A DNA stretch of 64,000 nt from Dimorphilus gyrociliatus (lineage: Eukaryota; Annelida; Polychaeta; Dinophilidae). The stretch lies in the NCBI GenBank assembly GCA_904063045.1, contig CAJFCJ010000002.1, forward strand, positions 3,963,891 through 4,027,890, in the 5' to 3' direction. Position numbers and translations under genes: made by a program. The notes under the pieces were generated by a model, which made no database searches, was not told the origin of the DNA, and worked only from the letters and a program-made list of their open reading frames with translations. Each line of letters opens with the position of its first letter. Positions within the stretch are counted from its first letter, which is position 1. Shown here piece after piece: positions 23,334-33,149 of this stretch.

Positions 23334-23698
23334 TTAATATAGCGCTTTAAAAATGGAGCAAACCAATTTTTTATTCAATGTTCTTATTTGGCATTGCACG
23401 TCATATTTCCACTTCTGAAATAAAGTAGATATATATTGCTAGTAGAACGTTTTTTTTATACACCAAATGGGATTCGAGCCTAATATATTTATATATAGAA
23501 TACATCTGTATATATAAAATACTAATACCATATAATTAAATATCTTACATCATATGGTTCTCTTCTTTCCATATTCCAATCTTTAACCAACTTCCATTGT
23601 TCTGGTATACAATCCAATGCTGGTAAAGGACCTCTAAGAGGCGTTAAACCGATCGAACTCGACGACGAAGAAGAAGGATAGTTTGGTGTCTGAGACAT
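23334..23698 (-). CDS. Small unrecognised protein gene, tentative two exons
   Basis: Exon 23698-23549 starts with ATG, reads MSQTPNYPSSSSSSIGLTPL and then a plausible globular stretch including PEQWKLVKDWNMERREPYD, and ends at a good donor GAT|GTAAGA in phase 0. Codon use and composition look coding in contrast to the flanks. A possible second exon 23414-23334 follows acceptor TTTATTTCAG, stays open (KWKYDVQCQIRTLNKK) and ends in TAA, giving about 76 residues. The second exon is weak; the true continuation may be elsewhere. I recognise no family. Confidence 0.4.
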
Positions 23699-24902
23699 AA
23701 CTAACTACCTTTTATTGTATAGCCACCACTTGAAAAGAGAAAGCCGATTTGTATTGGTTTTTACTGTGCGATTTACCTAAGTAGAGGCATAAATATAGGA
23801 TTAAGCCAGTAGTCTTGTAATAACGTCTTGCAGTTTAATTAGAAAATAATATATAAATAATAAAGTTTGATGAATTTGTTTTTTATTTCATTCGTCTTTT
23901 AAGAATTGAAAAATTCTACAGAAATTGTAATAGTTTATATAAGACATAAATTTTAGACTCACCGCTAGGTCGTAAACTCTCTACACCAATTCTATTCCTA
24001 ATCCGTCAATATTCTTTTGTGATTAGACTGTCTGCAAGTTTGTGGGTAGTCTTAGACGAATAAATACAAAGTTCTAGATTTATTTAATCATCTCTTATTT
24101 TCTTTGCTAATGAAATTTCTAAAGTCGACTATTTTAAATATCACCAGTATTAAAGTTATATTATTAGAATAACCCTATAATGTTTAATTATAAAGGAAGC
24201 ATTCTATATACGCTGAGCCCTTTAGAAACGCTTCCTTCCATTCTAAATATGTTTTAAGCTAAGCTTAGAGTTCAGGTTTGTTTTCCATGATATTAAATAT
24301 TTGCGTGCTTTAGTATTTTTAGTTATCGGTATATTGATTTTATAATGAATGATACATCTTCTAAGATAATCTTAATATCGTTAATAATTCCTTGTGATGG
24401 AGCGTAGAGTTTCTATTTACGCAGAAAGGTAGGCGTTCTGCAAGCTTTAATTGATGAACTTTTAGCTGGAAATTAGCCTGATTACTTGTAAATATTCTAG
24501 TCATATTCATATAGAGATAATGCTATGTCTTTTATCATTTTTACACAACTGGTAAAAATATTTTTAACATACAAATGTCACAAAATATAGAATATATAGG
24601 CTAATTGTATTTCATTCGGGAACTATATATATATATATGTTTTAAAAGTCTGTGTATTTAAAGAACTATCGCGAAAAATGGGTATTTCCTACAAGCTCCA
24701 ACACAGATTGAAAATACAGATAAATAACAACTTGCCCATTACATGAAAACAATACTTTCGTAATCATTTTAAAAAAACCAATCAAGTGTTAAACGAGACT
24801 AAAATTAACAAATTAGGGAGTAAGTCATGAAGCAATGTGCTTTAATTTTTTCTAACCCACCCAATTGAATCCAACTGAAATTTTATTCTTCTTAAGATAA
24901 TA

Positions 24903-27062
24903 TCAGACGCAAAATCTCTTAGCCGGAGGTCCTTTATAATCTACCTGCTCCCTTTTCCTTTTTTTTTCTGGAAGCTCATTTGGCTTGATTGGTTCTTCTT
25001 GCTTTATATTATTTGTCTTTATTGGTTCTATTTGCTCTGATTCATTCACTTCAATTTTCACTGAGTTTCTTTTCAAGAGATCAGATTCAAATTGTGTTAT
25101 TCTCGTCAATTTAACCGTACACTTTCTTAAATACGTTTTTGCATGCTCCAGAAAATGCTTATTGTTTAAAAATATCTTCTTACAAATTGGACAACTTTGC
25201 AATTTGCTCTCATGCATTTCTTTATAATGCTTATTCTTAGTTTTTTCATTTAGGAAAAAGGTTGAGCATAAGGAACATTGAAACCCATGCATAATTTTTT
25301 TATGCTTAAGTAATGTCGCATTTGACTTGAAAGAAACTTTGCATGTTTCACATTTATACTTTGAAAGGTTCTCTTTAGGAGGTGGCTTGCTAGATCCTTC
25401 CACTGAAGATCCAGGGAAAATTAGCTTGACACCGTTGTTACAAGCATGGCACTCTTCCTCGTCAAATACAGTTTTCAATGCTAAACCATGACTTTTAAGC
25501 ATATGTTTCATCATCTCTTCAGTTTGTTGATTACAGATTAAACAACTGAGAATAAAATGATTATTATTAAATATACACATATTAACAGCAAAATTATTAG
25601 GAATATGCTAACTTGTGAGGATTACTATCAAGTCTTTTTTGACTATCCAACAATGTTTGAGCAGCTTTCTCTGCAGAGAGTGTATGACCTTGAGAGCAAT
25701 TCGAAATTGACAAAAGTAGCTTTTTCCTGTGTTCTATTAGACCTGCTTCCGACCAAAATTTTCTACGGCATAAATCACAGGAGAATGGGGCAGTAATCAT
25801 ATCAGAGAATGCTTCTGTTATTTCTATTTGATGATTCTGTTGTAAATGTTGAAACAAGGCCTTTCTATTAGATAATTGCAATTCACATATTTCACAAGTT
25901 TCTATTTCAGTTTTTGTCTGAATACAGGGGCCGTGTTGTACAATTGCAGCTGATTCGGACGTTGTTGGTATTACGTCTATAAAATGTACTTTAGTTACGT
26001 CTGTGTGTCGAACGGTTTATCTATTATTTCTTTTACCTGATTGTTTATTTTCTGAAATTATTTCAACAGCTCTTTCAGGACTTGCTTTACAGAGATTTTT
26101 GTCAACTGTAGACACTTTTTGATCGTTTCGTCTAATGTATTTATTCGGTACATCTTCATCAATAGGTTCAAGAAACTATAAAGAAACAGAGCAATATAAT
26201 TTATGAATAAACTAGATAAAATACTACCTTAAACGAACAATTCTGAAGGTGTTTTGCCATATCGTTGTAAAAATAAGTTGAAAAACTGCAGTCACTACAA
26301 TTCATTATATTATTTGGTAAACATTTCTGCTGCTTAACACAGTGACTTGTCGTCATATGAATTTTCCAATCATTTGAATTAATGAATACATTTCCACAGA
26401 TAGCACATAAAGGCTGCTTTAGAGTGTTCTTATGTGGGATTTCTTGATGATGTCGCAGCAAACTGACAAAGGATGTTTTGAATGAACAACTGTCACATGA
26501 AAATTTGTTTTCCATACTCTCAGAGAATAGTTTACTGTAGGTCTTAATTCTTGACACTTCCATTTTATTCAAAAATGTTCTTTGAATGGAATGTCTCTCA
26601 GTTAGACACATAGAAGAGCCAATTTTAACAATAATTTCGCGAGCTGAATCTTTGTGGGTAAATATCTTGGATGTAATAGATGCTTTCGGAATATGTTTTC
26701 TTTTTTTCAATTCGCCCGCCATTGGCGGGACAATTTCAGGAATGTTTGACTTTTCATTCAATTTAGGTTTGCAGTTGGCTTTCCTAATATCCATCTCCAC
26801 CCGACCCTATGATGAATTTATAATAGATTAAACTTAAACAATACACTTTAGAAGTTGATAAAACGTATGTTCCTTGTATCAAGCAACTAAATCAGGAGTA
26901 TTATGTAATATACAAGTAACTAGAAAGTTGCTCGAGGAAAAATTTTACCAATATATTCTTAGTAAGATTAACAGTTTATTATATTACAATACTCACTGTA
27001 TTATTCACTTGGGCATTACCAATATTCTTTAATGGCGACTTGGTCGATGTTTCATTAACCAT
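24903..27062 (-). CDS. C2H2 zinc-finger protein
   Basis: Five exons, 27062-26997, 26806-26228, 26175-26037, 25976-25613, 25545-24903, join in phase to 596 residues. Multiple C2H2-type fingers are spread along the protein instead of forming one tight array. In exon 2: FSCDSCSFKTSF, CAICGNVFINSNDWKIH, CSDCSFSTYF. In exon 4: CEICELQLSNRKALFQHL, FSCDLCRRKFWSEAGLIEH. In exon 5: CLICNQQTEEMMKHMLKSH, YKCETCKVSF, FQCSLCSTFFLNEK, SCPICKKIFLNNKHFLEH. Several have odd His spacing, so some fingers may be degenerate. The C-terminus (KKRKREQVDY, PPAKRF) looks like a nuclear localisation signal. Nuclear, probably nucleic-acid binding; no orthologue identified. Intron 4 is only 67 bp. It shares a 567-bp upstream region with LSM5 on the opposite strand. 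Confidence 0.85.
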
Positions 27063-27380
27063 GTTTCAACTGTTTCAAATAAAATATCAGTTTTAAATAT
27101 CTTACAACTTGTAGTAAAGTATTGTCAGATAAAACCTAATTTAAAACTTTAATAGATATGTAGAGTACGGTTGCCACTAATAGCAAACATTGAACGTTCA
27201 TAGTCAGTTAAAAAAGTAGTTTTTATTTAATTATGTTTAAAAATAACTGAATAAAGAGCACACATAAACGGCGTGAATAAAAAAAGTTGGAAATAAAAGT
27301 TCTAATATAATTAACTTACTAATTTAGTCTTTGCGTTTCAAGAAAACGAATAATTTACCTTTTATCTATTCTGCTTTCAG

Positions 27381-27440
27381 CGATTTATGAAAAAACCAGA
27401 GATTTGAGTTCAGATGAAATCAAAAAGCCCGGAGAGTGAG
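27381..27440 (+). other. Possible 5' leader exon upstream of LSM5
   Basis: A pyrimidine-rich acceptor (tctattctgctttcag) and a donor GAG|GTACGC bound 60 bases, 190 bp before the LSM5 ATG. All three frames contain a stop, so it is not an internal coding exon. It could be an untranslated exon of LSM5 or chance. Confidence 0.25.
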
Positions 27441-27629
27441 GTACGCACTGAATATTTTTTTAAAGTTCAATTGTTTTAATTTTTTTTTAATTTTGTTAAA
27501 TATGGTTAAAATTTTTATTTTAAATATAAATAGGGAAAATAAAAAAGTAATCTTTACCACGCATTATTGCTAAAAACACTCTATAAACTGCGGATTTATA
27601 TATGTACTGTTTTGTTGTTTAGCGCCTAA

Positions 27630-28259
27630 ATGACGAACTTAGCTAATCCTTCACAACTTCTACCTCTTGGTAAATTATTTTGAATTACCCAGAATCAGTA
27701 TGATTCAAGTTACTTATAACTATTGCTATTTCGGGTGCTATCGCTTTCGAAGACGATTATTACAACACCGGTTCTCTTAGTAGCGGGCGATATTGAGTGT
27801 ATTTTCTTTACAGAATTGGTGGATAAATGTATTGGATCGAAAATTCACGTCATTTTAAAATCTGATCGGGAAGTTGTTGGAATTTTCCTAGGTTTTGACG
27901 ATTTTGTCAGTAAGTATTTTTGTAAAATAAAAAGTTTCATATACGATGAAAATAAATTATTTTCTATTTTCTTTTAGATATGGTTCTGGAAGATGTCACT
28001 GAATTGTAAGTTAATGAAATATAGCAAATTATTTTTCTCTTGAAATATAGGTTTGCCATATATTTAAATATATGACTAAAGTTTTGTGTAACTTAGTGAA
28101 ACAACATCCGAGGGAAGAAGAGTTACCCGACTTGATAAAATATTACTTAATGGAAATAATATTGCTATGGTAATATTCTCTTTTTAAAATTAATGATTTT
28201 ATTTATTAAATATAAACTCTTTGCAGTTAGTACCCGGGGGTGAAGGACCAGAAATATAA
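27630..28259 (+). CDS. LSM5: U6 snRNA-associated Sm-like protein LSm5
   Basis: Five exons, 27630-27669, 27814-27909, 27978-28005, 28097-28169, 28227-28259, give 89 residues, the family length. LSm5 is a subunit of the LSm2-8 ring that binds the 3' end of U6 snRNA in the nucleus and of the LSm1-7 ring in cytoplasmic mRNA decapping. Conserved landmarks in order: NPSQLLPLELVDKCIGSKIH, the Sm1 strand VVGIFLGFDDFVNMVLEDVTE, and Sm2 LLNGNNIAMLVPGGEGPE. Exons as small as 28 bp are supported by perfect phase and alignment. The intron after exon 3 uses GAATT|GTAAG. Confidence 0.98.
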
Positions 28260-28442
28260 TTTTTGTTGAATGTTGTAAACTACGTGACTGCCTCTGGAGT
28301 CTCATGTAAAAGTTGTAAAGTTAAATACAATTAAGAAAAAATAAGTGTATTTTAACCTTGTTTCCCTTTCCTGAGTATTTTACTCATTCGCTGAATAAGT
28401 TATTATATATACAGGATATAACTAACAATGACTCTTATCCAC

Positions 28443-28500
28443 AAACCGGTCATTTTACCTCTTTACAATGAAACCGGTTAATCAAGAACATAACCGGTTT
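28443..28500 (+). promoter_or_regulatory. Cluster of three AACCGGT-type (Grainyhead-like) sites
   Basis: AACCGGTC at 28444-28451 and AACCGGTT at 28472-28479 and 28492-28499, within 60 bases, 57 to 112 bases upstream of the myosin light chain ATG. AACCGGTT is the consensus of Grainyhead/GRHL factors, which act in epithelia. The assignment is by motif only. Confidence 0.5.
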
Positions 28501-28555
28501 CTGCCATATAACTTTCTTCAGTTTCTTCCGCATTTTCATAAATTTTTAAAAGACA

Positions 28556-29632
28556 ATGGTATTTATGTTTGAAATCAAACGAACAATCAAAGTATTAACA
28601 ATCATTTTTTGTATTGTGTTACTTACAGGCCAAATTAACAGACGATCAAGTAAATGGTACGGTATAAAAGACTCATATGTACATGTATATATACTGTATA
28701 TATATATATAGTAGAGATTTATGCAGTATATATACATATATGTATTTATATATATACATATATATAATTAAGTTTTGTACGGAAGTCGCAAATATGATTA
28801 ATTTCACCTACAGAATATCACGAAATTTTCTTACTATTCGACACTGTTGGTGATAATAAAATAGCTGGATCCCAATTAGGCGAAGTTCTTAGAGCTATGG
28901 GACAAAATCCAACAGAAAGTGATGTAAGAAAGTGTTTGAAAGATCGAAATATCAGGTTAAGTTTTGAGCAATTTTTGCCTATTTTAACTGGTATTTCCAA
29001 GACAAGGCCACATAATACTCTTGAGGAGTTCACAGAAGGTTTTAAGGTGAGAATATCTAGCATATTTACCTATTACCTGACTACAATTTTAACAATGGTA
29101 GCATATTCACGTTAACAGTATTACAAATACGTATACTTTACATCTTCCCAGGGGACCAACCCCGTCAAATATAGTGTATTATTAGTGTATTATTGAACAA
29201 GAAAAGAAATAGTAAATTTATGATAGGAATAGATCAGCAGTTATCAAATTTAGATAAACATAATTTCTAAGTTATCATATTAAGAAAACGATATTTTCAA
29301 ACAAATAATGCTTTATTCTAATTTATAACAAATAAAAAAAGCTATTTATTTCAATAATAAATATATTTATTTCAAAATTTAATAGGTCTTTGACAAGGAA
29401 CAAAATGGTACTATCAGTTCAGCAGAACTAAGACATTTATTAACCCATTTGGGTGATAAACTGTCGGATGATGAAGTTGAGCAATTACTTATGGGTCACG
29501 AAGATCCTCAAGGAAATGTTAACTATGAAAGTATGACATAAATTTTACATACATTGTTTTTCAGAGTGTATAGTTAAACTATAACATTTTTCAGATTTCG
29601 TAAGAGCAATTGTAGGAGGTGGCAACCTTTAA
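28556..29632 (+). CDS. Essential myosin light chain, non-muscle type
   Basis: Five exons, 28556-28558, 28629-28656, 28814-29046, 29386-29530, 29595-29632, give 148 residues, the size of MYL6/Mlc-c. The first coding exon is just the ATG, followed directly by donor GTATTT. The protein is calmodulin-fold: [19 protein letters not shown], then the family block [48 protein letters not shown] and [12 protein letters not shown]. It binds the first IQ motif of a class II myosin heavy chain and stiffens the lever arm. EF-hand loops are partly degenerate (VGDNKIAGS lacks key acidic residues), as expected for an essential light chain, so calcium binding is doubtful. It lies 296 bp downstream of LSM5 on the same strand. 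Confidence 0.96.
28676..28768. repeat. TA-rich near-palindromic tract in light-chain intron 2
   Basis: TATATA runs interspersed with GTACATG and ACATATATGT units, capable of hairpins. Simple AT sequence inside the intron. Confidence 0.7.
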
Positions 29633-31520
29633 AAAAAACAAGAAAAAACACTCAATGCATGCTTTCGACTTAAAAGAATTATAGAGTAGATTTACTAATA
29701 GAACTACATACAAGGCATTTTAAACTTCTACTATCCAATTTGGTCTTTCTCTTTAAATAATAGAAAGTAATATTCCACATATTTGTGTAGATATTTTTTT
29801 TAAAAATAAACTATAAATCAATTTTTAACAATTTTTCTCAATTTTTCATTAATAACTTTATAATACTTTTGTCAAAGTTGACTGCTCTGATTGAAAGTTC
29901 AATTCTTATTTCGTTTTTATGTCTTTTGAATACATATCTTGAAGGTAGATATAATAGCCATATTACCATTTATTGCTGAGTAGATATGATAAGAAAAATT
30001 ATTTGATTGTTTATCAGAGGACTGGTATAGCGCTACTGATTTAAGGATAAACGACAATACAATTAAAAGCATTTTACAGCCTTTCTCTCATCAATTTTAT
30101 TATAAATAAATATTTATTACTTCTGAATTTGAACAGTTTTTTGGACTTTACATAGAATTCTCCCTACCATCAATCAATCATATAATTCGTTATCATTTTA
30201 GCAATGATCAATATCGAATATTCTACCATTAGTTTTTCATTTACGAAAAATTCGGCTAAATACTCAAATCTCTTCCTTTCCACTTATATTTTCTACGATT
30301 TCGACACACAAATGGATTTTATCCATTGCTAAAGTGTATCCTATTTTCCTTAAGGGACTAATTTTCATCATATTATATACAATCTATACATTATATATAT
30401 AGTATATATGACATGTCTCTAAAGAAGTGAAGTGATCTTTTATGTGACATTCCTGTTAAAAATATCTAACAAATATTCCTTTAAAATACGTAATTTAGGA
30501 TCGCGGCTACGCGAATATATTTCCCACGAGCTAAAGTCAGATGATAAATGGGAACAATAATAAAAAAACTAATAAAAATTTCTAATTTATACACTATGTA
30601 CGCTGCGATCAAACATAAACTAGATGATACAATAACTAAAGCAACGATCAAATATAAGTTTTCCAATTAATACTATTATTTCTATGGATTTTATGTGAAA
30701 AACGTATATTATTAGTATAATGATTATGAGCTCTTAGCTAATTACTATTACTCAATTCGACGAGAATGTTCCGAAACAACCAATATTGATGGAATTGTTT
30801 GCTATGAATTTATAATAATATGTTAACGCGTATTTTCCCATATCCTATATAAATGCAAATTCATTGTAAACATATATGCAGTATGGTGAAATTTATAATG
30901 TTAATATGTTCTTTTACTCTTCTTCTCTCTATGCCTAGCTCTCTAAAAAGTAGTACAGATAAACTATTTTACAACAAGAATTCATTATTTATCTTAATAA
31001 ATACATTACGAAAAGCAGTATTATATGTTGTTTTTTTTTCTCATTTATTTTTAAGGCTTTTATTTAGTTCATTAAGGCCTAAAGCTTCTAACAAGTAATT
31101 TAGGAAATCTCTTGTTCCATTAGTATATTTATTAAAGAATTTACATTATTTACACATTTTCTTTATTTAATTTTTATAAGAAAATATTACAGAATTTAAG
31201 GCAAATAATTTAAAACATTTAATTAATTGAGAGAATATTTTCTAGTTATTTTTAATCTCTGTAATCCTTATGATTCCTTTTTGTATTATTCAAAATTCGG
31301 AATTTCCGCCAATTATTTAACCTTGACATTTAACTGTCATGCTATTTCCTTAAATATTAAGATCCTGTTTTAAGCGTTCGCTTAAGAAAATCCTCAACTG
31401 GATAATAAAAATTCAATATAAATACTTATAAGATCTATTTGATTCTGATAATAATTTAAGCAATCCTTTTAAGTAATTGTAAAATCGTCATATTGCCTAT
31501 CTCCCCAATTATCGCTAATC
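29633..31520. other. Intergenic, AT-rich, one doubtful small ORF
   Basis: About 1.9 kb between the myosin light chain and the CCCH-finger gene. Mostly featureless, with TA tracts near 30380-30410. The only item of note is the small open frame at 30853-31098, listed separately. Confidence 0.55.
30853..31098 (+). CDS. Doubtful small ORF with signal-peptide-like segment
   Basis: 81 codons. A TATA-like CTATATAAA lies just before the first ATG. From the inner ATG at 30883 the product begins MVKFIMLICSFTLLLSMPSS, which resembles a signal peptide. A possible 41-bp GT-AG intron near 31018-31058 would shorten the tail. Composition is close to the AT-rich background, so it may be chance. If real it would be a small secreted peptide precursor; no family recognised. 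Confidence 0.18.
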   Translation: MQIHCKHICSMVKFIMLICSFTLLLSMPSSLKSSTDKLFYNKNSLFILINTLRKAVLYVVFFSHLFLRLLFSSLRPKASNK

Positions 31521-32747
31521 ATGTCGAAAGATAAACGAGATCGCTACAAAAATTTCAATCCAACGGTAAGAGTTATTTTAAAATATGAATGTTTCATTGA
31601 TAGAGTTTGCTATAAAATGATTTTTAGTTAAGCATGCGAGGTTTACAAGGACGTATTTCTGTAAAACAATTGAAAACTTTCGCGAAGGCTTCAGCACAAT
31701 CGTCAACGATAGGTAAAGAGAGATATAAATGGTCTAAATCCAATAGTGTTTTTTATATCAATAATTTTTAATATTGTTTGATTACAGTGGATCCGTACAG
31801 TTGTGAATCACAGCAACTTACCCTTTCCCAATTAGTTGATGAAGCAAAACCTAAATCTATGCAATTGGTAAAGATTTTTCATTTTATTTTCCATTTTAAC
31901 AAAATTACTATCTCTTATAGCTTGAGAAGAAATATGCAAGATTGAACAAAAGAGAACATTTCAAACAAAAAGCTCTTGAAGCAAAAAAAAACTCATCATC
32001 TAAAAAATCAGGTTATCTGGTATATTGTAAACATTACAAGAATAGAAGATGTTCAAAGTCGCCCTGCCCTTTTATGCACAAAGAATATCCGTGTAAACAT
32101 TATCATCTTTACAGTAAGTGCGCATACGGTGATGAGTGTTTATTCACTCATGAAGGATTAACAAAAGATGGCTATCTAGCTCTACAAAAGGTGATGCTCT
32201 AAATTTTAATAATTTCAACATAGTATTCGAACAATTCCCCTATAGCTTAAAGAAAAGCCTAATGAAGATGCTGAAAACTTTAGTGAGCCTGAAGAAGAGA
32301 TGAAAACTGAAGAAACTGACGCTGTCGACATTAATTCATTTTACGGGGGAAGCTACTCCGTTGGGAAGAAAGTAGAAGACAAAAATTCTGACGAAAAGAA
32401 TAAAGGAGAAGAAACCGAGCCTAAATCAGGAAAACTTATTCATATACAACCAAAACCAATTCCATCAGCTATAGTTGCAGATGTACGTAAAATATCTTAA
32501 CTTACAAAAACTACGATAAAATTTTCCATATTATTTAGAAAATCCCGGAAAAGAGAAAGAACACTGCAGAGTATTTGAATTATACTAAAACTGACGTTGA
32601 TAATGAGAGTTATAACGTAAGTAACAATAATTTGTTTAAAGCTTTTTTATCTTTATTATTATACAGCAACTCGAAAAGAAGCCCAAGTTCTCGTCCTTGG
32701 ATGACGTTCTACAACAAACTCTTGGGCAAATATCAAAGAAGTGGTAA
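31521..32747 (+). CDS. CCCH zinc-finger protein, ZC3H4/6/8-like
   Basis: Seven exons, 31521-31565, 31628-31712, 31788-31867, 31921-32190, 32246-32482, 32539-32616, 32667-32747, join in phase to 291 residues. Exon 4 carries two tandem CCCH fingers: CKHYKNRRCSKSPCPFMH, then after KEYP the canonical C-x8-C-x5-C-x3-H finger CKHYHLYSKCAYGDECLFTH followed by EGLT. The spacing and the linker resemble the last fingers of ZC3H4/ZC3H6/ZC3H8, nuclear RNA-related proteins, but the N-terminus (MSKDKRDRYKNFNPTLSMRG) is not one I recognise. A Glu/Lys-rich region follows the fingers, and the C-terminus DDVLQQTLGQISKKW is predicted helical. Family assignment is tentative; gene structure is secure. It converges on DOP1, with about 400 bp between stop codons. 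Confidence 0.85.
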
Positions 32748-33149
32748 TAGAATGATACCGACAGACAAATAAAATCATGCATTTAAAGATGGAACCTTAC
32801 AACGGAGTCATGTTTACACTTTTTTTAATATAAATTTAGTCACGTGTGCCTAAATTCTCTGTTATCTTCAATAAGAAAAATGTTAAACATAAAAAGGACA
32901 GGAGTTATTATTTCAAGAAATTTTTAGATAAACCTGTAGTGTAAGGATAAAAAACAAAGCTTGTTTTTTTAAATGCTTTTAATAATTTATCATGTTATAT
33001 TTATTCCTATTACATTTAATCACAATTTATGATCAAAAAACAAATTAGGCACTGTATAACAATCATGCAGTTCCGGAAAAAGACTTGTATAATGAACAAT
33101 TATTATTTAAATGACTAAAAAAAAAGAAAAAACTGAAAATCCATCACCA

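Larger units (their letters stand above)
22764..24902. other. Intergenic region with GA repeat and an orphan minus-strand exon
   Basis: About 2.1 kb between the ABCA3-like stop and the zinc-finger gene's stop. It holds a GA/GATA-type microsatellite (about 23146-23220) and the short minus-strand open exon at 23549-23698 (separate entry). The remainder is AT-rich and shows nothing I can support. Confidence 0.55.

Noticed and set aside
28676-28768. Possible hairpin RNA (microRNA-like)
   Set aside because: The pairing is all TA repeat; no miRNA-like stem with mixed composition.
30481-30666. Hydrophobic 61-codon frame on the minus strand resembling a small membrane protein
   Set aside because: It begins with TTG and has no ATG; AT-rich DNA readily yields hydrophobic frames.
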